Origin: Gemmatimonadota bacterium | GTDB lineage: Bacteria > Latescibacterota > UBA2968 > UBA8231 | DNA length: 9,519 nucleotides | Assembly: GCA_028875335.1 (NCBI GenBank) | Contig: JAPPEF010000238.1 | Span: forward strand, 1-9,519 | Direction of reading: 5' to 3' | In this document: piece by piece, positions 1 through 5,992 of the stretch | Layout of the letters: every line of letters starts with the position of its first letter | How positions within the stretch are numbered: position 1 is the first letter of the stretch | Notes under the pieces: generated by a model | What the model saw: only the letters and a program-made list of their open reading frames with translations | What the model was told of the DNA's origin: nothing | Databases searched by the model: none | Translations under genes and position numbers: made by a program

Positions 1-2
1 GC

Positions 3-536
3 GGGGATTTTGCCGCTGACGAAGTCGTGCTGTGCAGCGGGGCGTGGTCTCCGGGCGTGGGCCGCGGACTGGGCCTGTCTCTGCCGGTGCAGCCGGCCAA
101 GGGCTACAGCGTCACTGTCCACAAGCCGGATCCGTGCCCAGAGGTACCCCTGATGTTGGTGGAGGCGCGCGTTGGCACGACCCCGATGGGGGATAAGTTG
201 CGCTTTGCTGGTACGCTCGAATTGGCGGGCATGGATACGTCGATCAATCGCCGGCGGGTCGCTGCGATTGTCAATGCGGTGCCGCGCTACGTACCGGCGT
301 GGACGTCGGATGCGCTAGAGCTAATCGAAGTGTGGCGGGGCCTGCGGCCCTGTACGCCGGACGGTTTGCCTTTCTTGGGGAAGCCGCGAGACTACGACAA
401 TCTCACGGTGGCGGCCGGACACGCCATGGTTGGGGTCTCGCTGGGGGCGGTGACCGGGGTGGTGATCGCGCGGGTGGTGCAGGGGGAGGAGCCGGGTTTT
501 GATTTGAGTTTGTGCAACGTGGATCGGTTCGGATAG
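3..536 (+). CDS. FAD-dependent oxidoreductase, DadA-like (D-amino-acid dehydrogenase/oxidase family), 5'-truncated
   Basis: The open frame enters from the left edge (codons from position 3) and ends at TAG 534-536, giving 177 C-terminal residues. DadA and DAO proteins usually have about 400, so roughly the first 220-240 residues, including the N-terminal GxGxxG Rossmann motif, lie outside the window. Visible family features are 'DEVVLCSGAWSPGV' near the start (the FAD-contacting strand and GAW/S turn) and 'QPAKGYSVTV' just after it. Near the end come 'RGLRPCTPDGLPFLG' and 'AAGHAMVGVSLGAVTG', the C-terminal FAD-binding segment typical of DadA, glycine oxidase and sarcosine oxidase. Such enzymes oxidise amino or imino acids to imino or keto acids, passing electrons to quinone or oxygen; the substrate here is unknown. 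The next gene starts 9 bp downstream and its Shine-Dalgarno overlaps this stop codon, so the two are very likely co-transcribed. Family is confident; substrate is not. Confidence 0.88.
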   Translation, partial: GDFAADEVVLCSGAWSPGVGRGLGLSLPVQPAKGYSVTVHKPDPCPEVPLMLVEARVGTTPMGDKLRFAGTLELAGMDTSINRRRVAAIVNAVPRYVPAWTSDALELIEVWRGLRPCTPDGLPFLGKPRDYDNLTVAAGHAMVGVSLGAVTGVVIARVVQGEEPGFDLSLCNVDRFG

Positions 537-540
537 GAGG
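535..540 (+). promoter_or_regulatory. Shine-Dalgarno site of the FGGY kinase gene
   Basis: A perfect AGGAGG lies 5 nt before the ATG at 546. It overlaps the TAG stop (534-536) of the upstream oxidoreductase gene, an arrangement that favours translational coupling. Confidence 0.8.
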
Positions 541-545
541 AGCAG

Positions 546-2021
546 ATGCGTTACGCACTGGGCATTGATTTGGGAACTGGAAGCACTAAGGCCGTCCTCA
601 TTGACGAGGCAGGGGACCTCGTCGGCAGAGGGCAGGCCGAGTATCCGCTCTACAAGCCGCATCCTGGGTGGGTCGAGCAGGATCCGGAGGATTGGTGGCA
701 AGGGCTGTGCGCGTCTGCGCGTCAGGCTATCGCTGATATTGACCCAGCGCAAGTCGCCTGCGTCGGCCTGTCGGGGCAGATCAACGGCGCGGTATTTGTC
801 GACGGTGCTGGAGAGCCCTTGCAGCGGGTGCCGATCTGGCTCGACCATCGCTCGCAAGCAGAGTGCGATTGGGCCGAGCAGCGCGCAGGTGACTTGCTGC
901 GGGAACGGACGCTAATGCGGTTGGGGCCGGTTAATACACTGGCGAAGGTGCTATGGGTAAAAGACCATGCGACAGATGTTTACAAGCAAAGTCGCTGGAT
1001 GCTGTTGCCCAAGGATTGGCTGCGCTTCCGGCTCACTGGACAGATAGCAGCCGAGGTGTCGGATGCCTCGACAACTGCGGCTTTTGACCTGCACGAGCGC
1101 CAGTGGTCTGGGGAAATTTTGGAGGCGTTGGAAGTCGATGTGGGGCTGTTCCCGGACTTGGCCGATTCGCCAGAAGTGGTCGGGGCCATAACTCAAGAGG
1201 CTGCCGAGCAGACTGGGTTGGTGGCGGGCACGCCCGTCGTCGCTGGCGGTGGAGACATGCCCTGTATGATCCTCGGTGCTGGAGTGATTGAACCGGGCAT
1301 TATCAGCTTGGGAATCGGCACGGCAGCGCACGCCACGGCTTTTGCCGATACGCTAGATCCACGGGCCTTTAACAAGCTCTGGCCGATGTGCCATCCCATC
1401 CCCGGCAAATACGCTTGGCTGGGTTGCTCGTTTACTGGAGGGGCTTCGCTCAAGTGGTTTAAGGAGGAATTCGGGGGCAGCTACGAGGAATTAACCGAGG
1501 CTGCGGCTGAGGTTCCCGCTGGTGCCGAGGGGCTGTTTTTTATGCCTTGGCTCGAAGGAAGGGCCACGCCGCGTCCCGACACCCATGCTCGCGGCGGTTT
1601 TGTCGGGTTGTCGCTGGGGCACACGAAGGGGCATCTGGTGCGGGCGGTGCTGGAGGGGGTCGTCTTCGATTTGCGGCACTCGCTCGACTGCTTTGCCGAA
1701 ATCGGCTTGCCCATTGACGAACTGCGGATCGGTGAGGGCGGCTCGCACTCAGAGGTGTGGCGGCAGATTCAGGCCGATATTTTGGGGCGCGACGTGGTGC
1801 GGATTGCCACCGACGATCTGTCGGCGGTTGGGGCGGCGTTGTTGGCGGGCGTTGGCGGCGAACTCTATGCGGATTTTGCCACCGCCTGCCAGCGCACGGT
1901 CAAGTTGGCTGAGACGGTGCGCTGCGACCAGGAGCGGGTCGAGGAGTATAGGCGGGCTTTTGAGCGCTACCGGGCGCTCTATCCGGCGTTGCGGAAGTGG
2001 TTCGATCCTAACCCTCGATAA
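546..2021 (+). CDS. xylulokinase-type FGGY-family carbohydrate kinase
   Basis: The 491-residue protein is the usual length for FGGY kinases (about 480-520). These enzymes phosphorylate a sugar or polyol with ATP in the cytoplasm. The N-terminal phosphate-binding motif is 'GIDLGTGSTKAVLID' (residues 6-20). The sugar-binding segments are 'GLSGQINGAVFVD' (74-86) and 'PIWLDHRSQAEC' (96-107). 'GGGDMP' (234-239) carries the expected catalytic base Asp237. The second FGGY signature is near 354-377 ('GLSLGHTKGHLVRAVLEGV'), followed by the adenine-site stretch 'GEGGSHSEVWRQIQADILG' (396-414). These match xylulokinase better than glycerol kinase. In the first sugar-binding motif, E. coli XylB has Met-His where this protein has Ile79-Asn80, so the substrate may not be xylulose and no gene symbol is assigned. 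AGGAGG at 535-540, 5 nt before the ATG, fixes the start. The 3' end overlaps the convergent gene by 14 bp. Confidence 0.9.
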   Translation: MRYALGIDLGTGSTKAVLIDEAGDLVGRGQAEYPLYKPHPGWVEQDPEDWWQGLCASARQAIADIDPAQVACVGLSGQINGAVFVDGAGEPLQRVPIWLDHRSQAECDWAEQRAGDLLRERTLMRLGPVNTLAKVLWVKDHATDVYKQSRWMLLPKDWLRFRLTGQIAAEVSDASTTAAFDLHERQWSGEILEALEVDVGLFPDLADSPEVVGAITQEAAEQTGLVAGTPVVAGGGDMPCMILGAGVIEPGIISLGIGTAAHATAFADTLDPRAFNKLWPMCHPIPGKYAWLGCSFTGGASLKWFKEEFGGSYEELTEAAAEVPAGAEGLFFMPWLEGRATPRPDTHARGGFVGLSLGHTKGHLVRAVLEGVVFDLRHSLDCFAEIGLPIDELRIGEGGSHSEVWRQIQADILGRDVVRIATDDLSAVGAALLAGVGGELYADFATACQRTVKLAETVRCDQERVEEYRRAFERYRALYPALRKWFDPNPR

Positions 2022-3231
2022 ACGGCCCTTCCTCCTGTAAGCGCTTGAGGACGCGGGCGTATTCGGCTGAGCCGTCGTCGGTCCAGTACTCAAAGTTGAG
2101 GCCATCAAGGCGACCTTCTTCGGTGCCGGTCAGGCGGTCGATATTGGGACTGCCTAAGCTGTAGGCTTTGTGGCCGCCGGCAAAGTGCAGCACGCCGATA
2201 TAGTCGTACCTGGGCAGGTGGGCGCGGGCGGCGGCTTGAGCTAGGGCTTCTTCGTCCACTTCCACGCCTAGCCCCGGGCCTTCGGGCACAGGTGAAAATC
2301 CCTCGACGACCGGGATTTTTTCAGCGATATCGGACTCGAACTGGTCGTCTAAGTTGATGGTATGGGCCGAGGCCGTGGGCAGGACTGCGGCTTGGTGCAG
2401 GGTGAGGGCCTTCATCAGGGTATTGCCGGATTGCTGGATCAGGCACTGGATATTGGCCTTGCCGTAGGCAAAACCCGAGGTCAGGGTGTCGCCAATGCGA
2501 CCGCCAATCATGTAGATATCGGCGACCCCGCGGATCACTTCTTGGATGCCGCCCAATTGGGGGACGTGCATGATGAGGGGGATCTTGGTCTTCTCGCGCA
2601 GGGTGCGCCAGCCGTCGATGTCGCTCCACACTAGCGGGTCTTCGAGAAATCCGACTATCGGCGATTTTTCCAGTTCGGCGACAATGGGTAGGATCGTGCC
2701 CAGGGTGCGGTTGTGGTTGAGATCCCAGTGCAGTTTGAAGCCGGGCGGTGCGACCTTTTCCGCGGCTCGGGTCTGCTCGATGACGTCGTAGCGGGCGTCC
2801 GAGTGCATTTTGAAGACGCGGTAGCCCTGATCGACAGCGCGTTGGATTTCGCCGGCGAAAACGTCGGGGGGGCAAGGGCGGGTCCAGGCGGCGCAGGGGA
2901 CGGCGTCGCGCACTTTTTGCCCCATCAGTTTGTGCGCGGGCACGCCTACGTGCTTGCCCATCAGGTCGTAGAGCGCCATGCCCAAGGCCATGTGGAAATT
3001 GTTGGACAGATAGTCGAAGGGGTTGGTGCCGATGAGCGCGTCGATCTCGGCTTGGGGTACGGGCCTGGGGTTGTCTTCGTAGTCACCGTAGCCGACTAAC
3101 CCATTGTCGCCGTGTACCTTAACTACTATATGTTGGTCTATGTCGTACATGCGCATGCGGCCGGCGTGGTTGTCGTAGCGCTTGGCTAGGGGCATGGCGA
3201 TGGGGATTTGCTCGATGTGGGCGATTTTCAT
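2008..3231 (-). CDS. mandelate racemase/muconate lactonizing enzyme (enolase superfamily) protein with atypical active site
   Basis: This 407-residue protein has enolase-superfamily architecture: an N-terminal capping domain (about 1-115), a (beta/alpha)7-beta barrel (about 120-325) ending in 'PVPEGPGLGVEVD' (314-326), and an unusually long tail to 407. Members abstract a proton alpha to a carboxylate, and many dehydrate sugar acids. The second-strand motif is 'VFKMHSD' (139-145), K141-x-H143 instead of the common KxK. Metal-ligand candidates are Asp170 ('LHWDLNHN') and Glu197 ('FLEDPL'). At the end of strand five 'IPLIMHVPQ' (217-225) has His222-Val223 where an acidic third ligand is expected. 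Strand six, 'DIYMIGGRIG' (238-247), has Gly243 where Lys or Asp usually sits. It may use an altered metal site or have lost canonical activity. AGGAG at 3238-3242, 6 nt before the ATG, supports the start. The next gene is divergent (129-bp gap) and the kinase is convergent (14-bp overlap). Confidence 0.88.
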   Translation of the reverse strand: MKIAHIEQIPIAMPLAKRYDNHAGRMRMYDIDQHIVVKVHGDNGLVGYGDYEDNPRPVPQAEIDALIGTNPFDYLSNNFHMALGMALYDLMGKHVGVPAHKLMGQKVRDAVPCAAWTRPCPPDVFAGEIQRAVDQGYRVFKMHSDARYDVIEQTRAAEKVAPPGFKLHWDLNHNRTLGTILPIVAELEKSPIVGFLEDPLVWSDIDGWRTLREKTKIPLIMHVPQLGGIQEVIRGVADIYMIGGRIGDTLTSGFAYGKANIQCLIQQSGNTLMKALTLHQAAVLPTASAHTINLDDQFESDIAEKIPVVEGFSPVPEGPGLGVEVDEEALAQAAARAHLPRYDYIGVLHFAGGHKAYSLGSPNIDRLTGTEEGRLDGLNFEYWTDDGSAEYARVLKRLQEEGPFIEG

Positions 3232-3237
3232 GGGAAG

Positions 3238-3242
3238 CTCCT
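3238..3242 (-). promoter_or_regulatory. Shine-Dalgarno site of the enolase-superfamily gene
   Basis: AGGAG on the minus strand lies 6 nt before the ATG whose first base is 3231. It supports that start codon. Confidence 0.7.
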
Positions 3243-3269
3243 ATTGGAAAAGCTCTGATTGGGCCTCCA

Positions 3270-3297
3270 ATAATTGACTTGGGCGGTGGCCTGTCAA
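3270..3297 (-). promoter_or_regulatory. putative sigma70-type promoter for the enolase-superfamily gene
   Basis: On the minus strand a perfect TTGACA (3292-3297) is followed after 16 nt by AATTAT (3270-3275), a 4/6 match to the -10 consensus. It lies about 40 nt upstream of the ATG, so transcription would start near 3263 and leave a short leader. The -35 match is strong and the -10 only fair. The reading assumes a conventional housekeeping sigma factor. Confidence 0.45.
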
Positions 3298-3309
3298 GGT
3301 GGTGGCCAC
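3285..3309. repeat. GGTGGCC direct repeat and GTGGCC/GGCCAC inverted repeat (candidate operator)
   Basis: GGTGGCC occurs at 3285-3291 and again at 3301-3307, flanking the TTGACA box (3292-3297). The second copy is part of the 8-bp palindrome GTGGCCAC (3302-3309), so GTGGCC at 3286-3291 and GGCCAC at 3304-3309 also form an inverted repeat with a 12-nt spacer. Its position between two divergent genes would suit a shared regulator. Short G/C-rich repeats also arise by chance in such DNA, so this is tentative. Confidence 0.25.
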
Positions 3310-3310
3310 G

Positions 3311-3316
3311 TATATT
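3311..3316 (+). promoter_or_regulatory. putative -10 element for the ceramidase-like operon
   Basis: TATATT, a 5/6 match to TATAAT, lies 44 nt before the ATG at 3361 in the divergent intergenic region. No good -35 box is present at 16-18 nt upstream, so the promoter would be weak or activator-dependent. It sits just downstream of the repeated GGTGGCC element. Confidence 0.3.
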
Positions 3317-3360
3317 AGGGCGTCGCGGAATACCTGCAATCATCCTGCATTGAGAAAACC

Positions 3361-4647
3361 ATGCTCCAACTCGCCACGTTCCAATCCGACGTTACGCCGC
3401 CGCTGGGCCATCCGCTCTGTGCGGGGTGGTATCCACCGGCCAAGGGGATAGCCGACTCACTGTCCGCCTTGGGGCTGATTTTGGTGCCGGACGATCAATT
3501 GCCCACGGTCTTGTGCGCCTTGGATTGGGCTGAGTTGAGCAATGGCGATTACGACCGCTGGCGCGGGGAACTGGCTGGGGCCGTAGGTACCGAGGCTGAA
3601 CGCGTGGCCGTACACTGCATCCACGCCCACGATACGCCTTGGCCCGACCGCGATGCCCAGGACATTCTCGACGCCCACGGCCGTACCAATATCATTATGA
3701 CTGGGGATTGGGCCGAAAAGGTGCGGGCGCAAGCGGCGCAAGCGGCGGGCGAGGCTATGACCAAGCTGCAGCCCTGCACGGATATTGCGGTGGGTCAGGC
3801 CAAAGTCGAGAAAATCGCCTCCAATCGGCGGGTGATGGGGCCAGACGGCAAGGTGGCTGGGGTGCGCTGGACTCAGTGCCGCGATCCACAAGTGCGGGAC
3901 GCTCCCGAGGGTATCATCGATCCGATGCTCAAGACGATTGGCTTTTACCAGGGAGAGACGCCCTTGGCGCTGTTGCACTACTACGCCGTCCATCCCACCA
4001 GCGAGGACGGCACCGGGCTGGTGACGCCTGAGTTCGTCGGCTTGGCACGCAACCGCCGCAGGGAGGAAAGCGGCGTGCCGCACCTATACTTCACCGGCTG
4101 CGCGGGCAATGTCACTGCGGGCAAGTACAACGACGGTATAGCCGACAATCGGGAATTGTTCACCGAGCGCATCTACCGGGCCATGTTGGAGGCGGAGCAG
4201 GGTAGTGCGCGACAGTCGCTGGAGCGCGTGCGCTGGACGGTCGAGCCGGTGTGGCTGCCGCCGAGGGAGGATATGGACGAGGAAAACCTGCTGGCGCAAA
4301 TCGCCTCGTCAGCCACTGGGGCCAAAGTACACAGCAAAGCCGCCCTCATGCTGACGTATCTGCGCCGCCGCGAGCGGCCCATTCCCATCACTTGTTTACA
4401 CCTCAACGACCGGGTGGCGGTGGTCCATTTGCCGGGCGAGATCTTTATTGAATATCAACTGCACGCGCAGGAGAGTCGCCCAGATGCCTTTGTCGCGGTA
4501 GCGGGATACGGGGACTTGGGGACCGGGTATATAACCTTGGCGAGTTCCTTTGTCGAGGGGGGATACGAGCCGGTGGACGCCTTTGTGTCGGGGCGGTCGG
4601 AAAAAATTGTGCGCGCTGCCATTGAGAAGGTCCTGCGGGGCCCTTAA
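3361..4647 (+). CDS. neutral/alkaline ceramidase-fold hydrolase, divergent (first of tandem pair)
   Basis: This 428-residue protein resembles the N-terminal domain of neutral/alkaline (non-lysosomal) ceramidases, a zinc amidase fold also common as stand-alone proteins in environmental bacteria. Landmarks in order are the start 'FQSDVTPPLG' (7-16), 'HCIHAHDTP' (85-93, weakly matching the usual SxTHTHxGP zinc motif), 'HYYAVHPTS' (206-214) with probable ligand His211, 'FTGCAGNVTAG' (244-254), 'LPGEIFIEY' (357-365) with probable ligand Glu360, and 'GYGDLGTGY' (382-390) followed by 'EGGYEP' (399-404). The catalytic serine of the ceramidase GDVSPN motif is Thr252 here, and the C-terminal immunoglobulin-like domain is absent. 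No signal peptide is seen, so it is probably cytoplasmic. The substrate is unknown; genuine ceramidase activity is doubtful. The ribosome-binding site is weak. It is the first gene of a probable operon, 25 bp before a second member of the family. Confidence 0.82.
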   Translation: MLQLATFQSDVTPPLGHPLCAGWYPPAKGIADSLSALGLILVPDDQLPTVLCALDWAELSNGDYDRWRGELAGAVGTEAERVAVHCIHAHDTPWPDRDAQDILDAHGRTNIIMTGDWAEKVRAQAAQAAGEAMTKLQPCTDIAVGQAKVEKIASNRRVMGPDGKVAGVRWTQCRDPQVRDAPEGIIDPMLKTIGFYQGETPLALLHYYAVHPTSEDGTGLVTPEFVGLARNRRREESGVPHLYFTGCAGNVTAGKYNDGIADNRELFTERIYRAMLEAEQGSARQSLERVRWTVEPVWLPPREDMDEENLLAQIASSATGAKVHSKAALMLTYLRRRERPIPITCLHLNDRVAVVHLPGEIFIEYQLHAQESRPDAFVAVAGYGDLGTGYITLASSFVEGGYEPVDAFVSGRSEKIVRAAIEKVLRGP

Positions 4648-4672
4648 CTAACGAGAGCAGGAGAAGAGAATA

Positions 4673-5992
4673 ATGAATGATTTGCTGGCCGGAGCCGGCG
4701 GTGCCCGGATCACTCCACCGATCGGCTGTCCCATGGGAGGGTACGGTGCCCGCGACCACGGGGCCGAGGGCGTACACGACCACCTCAACACCCACGCTTT
4801 GTTCCTCGACGACGGCTCGACCCAGGCCGTGATCATCGCCAATGATCTACTCGGCATGCGGGCAGAGCAGGTCGCTCGCGTGCGCGAGTTGGTGCACGCG
4901 GCGACGGGGGTGCCTGCGGCCCACGTATTCCTCGCCTTCTCGCATACGCACGGCGGTCCGCAGATGTACTCTGACTTTTCGGCGCTGGAGGAACAGGTCT
5001 CTACCTATATCGACGCGACGAGCCACTACATGGCCGGTGCGGCTCTGCAGGCGGCCACCTCGGCGGTGCCCGTGCGCTGGGGCACGGGCCGTCATCCGCT
5101 GCAGGTCGGCGTCAACCGCCGGGAGCGACAGGCGGATGGCACGACTCGCATCGGCGTCAATCCCGACGGAGCGGTGGCACCTTGGGTCGATGCGGTGTGG
5201 TTCGAGCGCGACGACGGTGGGCCACTGGCGGTGATCTACCAGCACGCGGCCCACGGAACCTGCCTAGTAAGTGACAACTACCTGTTCACAGCCGATTGGA
5301 TGGGCCACGCCATGCAGTTGATCGAGGCCCAACTGTCGGGAGTGACGGCGCTGTTCGTCAACGGTTGTGCTGGCAATATCAACCCCCATCCGCGCGGCTC
5401 CTATGCCCTTGCCTCGCGCCACGGCACCAGAGCCGGTGACGCGGTGCTGCAGACGGTGTTGGCCCGAGACGACCTGAGACGGGGCGGCCGGTTGCGCTGT
5501 GCCCAGCATGCCTTTGAGTTGCCTCTCCAGCCCATGCCGTCGCAGCAGGAGTGCGAGCGCGAACTGGCGCAGTGGGAGCCGGCCTTTCGTCAACTCAAGG
5601 GCGAGCACCACCGGAACTGGCAGGTCTGCCGCCACTACTTTGCCGCAAAGGAGCGGCTGGAGGCGTGCCAGAGCGGCTCGGTGGCCACGGGTCTGCCTTT
5701 GGAACTACAGGTCGTGGCTCTGGATGATGTAGCTCTTATCGGCCTGCCGGGGGAGATCTTCGTCGAGACGGGGCTGGCCATTGCCGAGGCGTCGCCTTTT
5801 TCCTTGACCTTGCCCGTGGGGTACGCCAACGGTGCCATCGGCTACGTGCCGACGAATGAGGAGGTGCCCTACGAGGGCTACGAGGTCCTCGATGCGAGGG
5901 CGAGCCATCAGGGGCGCTTTCTGCGCGATGACGCGGATCGGGTTCTGACCGACGGGGCACTTCGGGCCTTGGAATTGGCTGCGGCAGAGTGA
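4673..5992 (+). CDS. neutral/alkaline ceramidase-fold hydrolase (second of tandem pair)
   Basis: This 439-residue protein is a clearer neutral/alkaline ceramidase N-terminal-domain protein than its neighbour. It shows 'GGARITPPIGCPMGGY' (9-24), the zinc motif 'SHTHGGP' (90-96), 'QHAAHGT' (190-196) with probable ligand His194, 'ADWMGHAMQLIE' (207-218), 'NGCAGNINPH' (230-239), 'LPGEIFVETG' (358-367) with Glu361, and 'GYANGAIGYVPT' (383-394) followed by 'YEGYEV' (400-405). The position of the catalytic Ser in the ceramidase GDVSPN motif is Asn237. The zinc site therefore looks intact while the serine is missing, implying a different hydrolysis mechanism or substrate. No signal peptide or C-terminal domain is seen, unlike secreted ceramidases. 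AGGAGA at 4659-4664, 8 nt before the ATG, supports the start. It has diverged strongly from the preceding paralogue, so this is not a recent duplication. The next gene overlaps its stop by 4 bp. Confidence 0.87.
   Translation: MNDLLAGAGGARITPPIGCPMGGYGARDHGAEGVHDHLNTHALFLDDGSTQAVIIANDLLGMRAEQVARVRELVHAATGVPAAHVFLAFSHTHGGPQMYSDFSALEEQVSTYIDATSHYMAGAALQAATSAVPVRWGTGRHPLQVGVNRRERQADGTTRIGVNPDGAVAPWVDAVWFERDDGGPLAVIYQHAAHGTCLVSDNYLFTADWMGHAMQLIEAQLSGVTALFVNGCAGNINPHPRGSYALASRHGTRAGDAVLQTVLARDDLRRGGRLRCAQHAFELPLQPMPSQQECERELAQWEPAFRQLKGEHHRNWQVCRHYFAAKERLEACQSGSVATGLPLELQVVALDDVALIGLPGEIFVETGLAIAEASPFSLTLPVGYANGAIGYVPTNEEVPYEGYEVLDARASHQGRFLRDDADRVLTDGALRALELAAAE

Noticed and set aside
321..857. 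178-codon minus-strand frame across the oxidoreductase/kinase junction
   Set aside because: It spans two well-supported sense genes and their ribosome-binding site, and its translation resembles no family.
3..2021. Reading the first two genes as a glpD-glpK glycerol pair
   Set aside because: The kinase has xylulokinase-type motifs ('GIDLGTGSTKA', 'GGGDMP') rather than glycerol kinase ones. The oxidoreductase tail is DadA-like and lacks the extra C-terminal domain of GlpD.
3457..4083. 208-codon open frame on the minus strand
   Set aside because: It is antisense to the first ceramidase-like gene, its product has no recognisable motif, and the sense frame has clear family landmarks.
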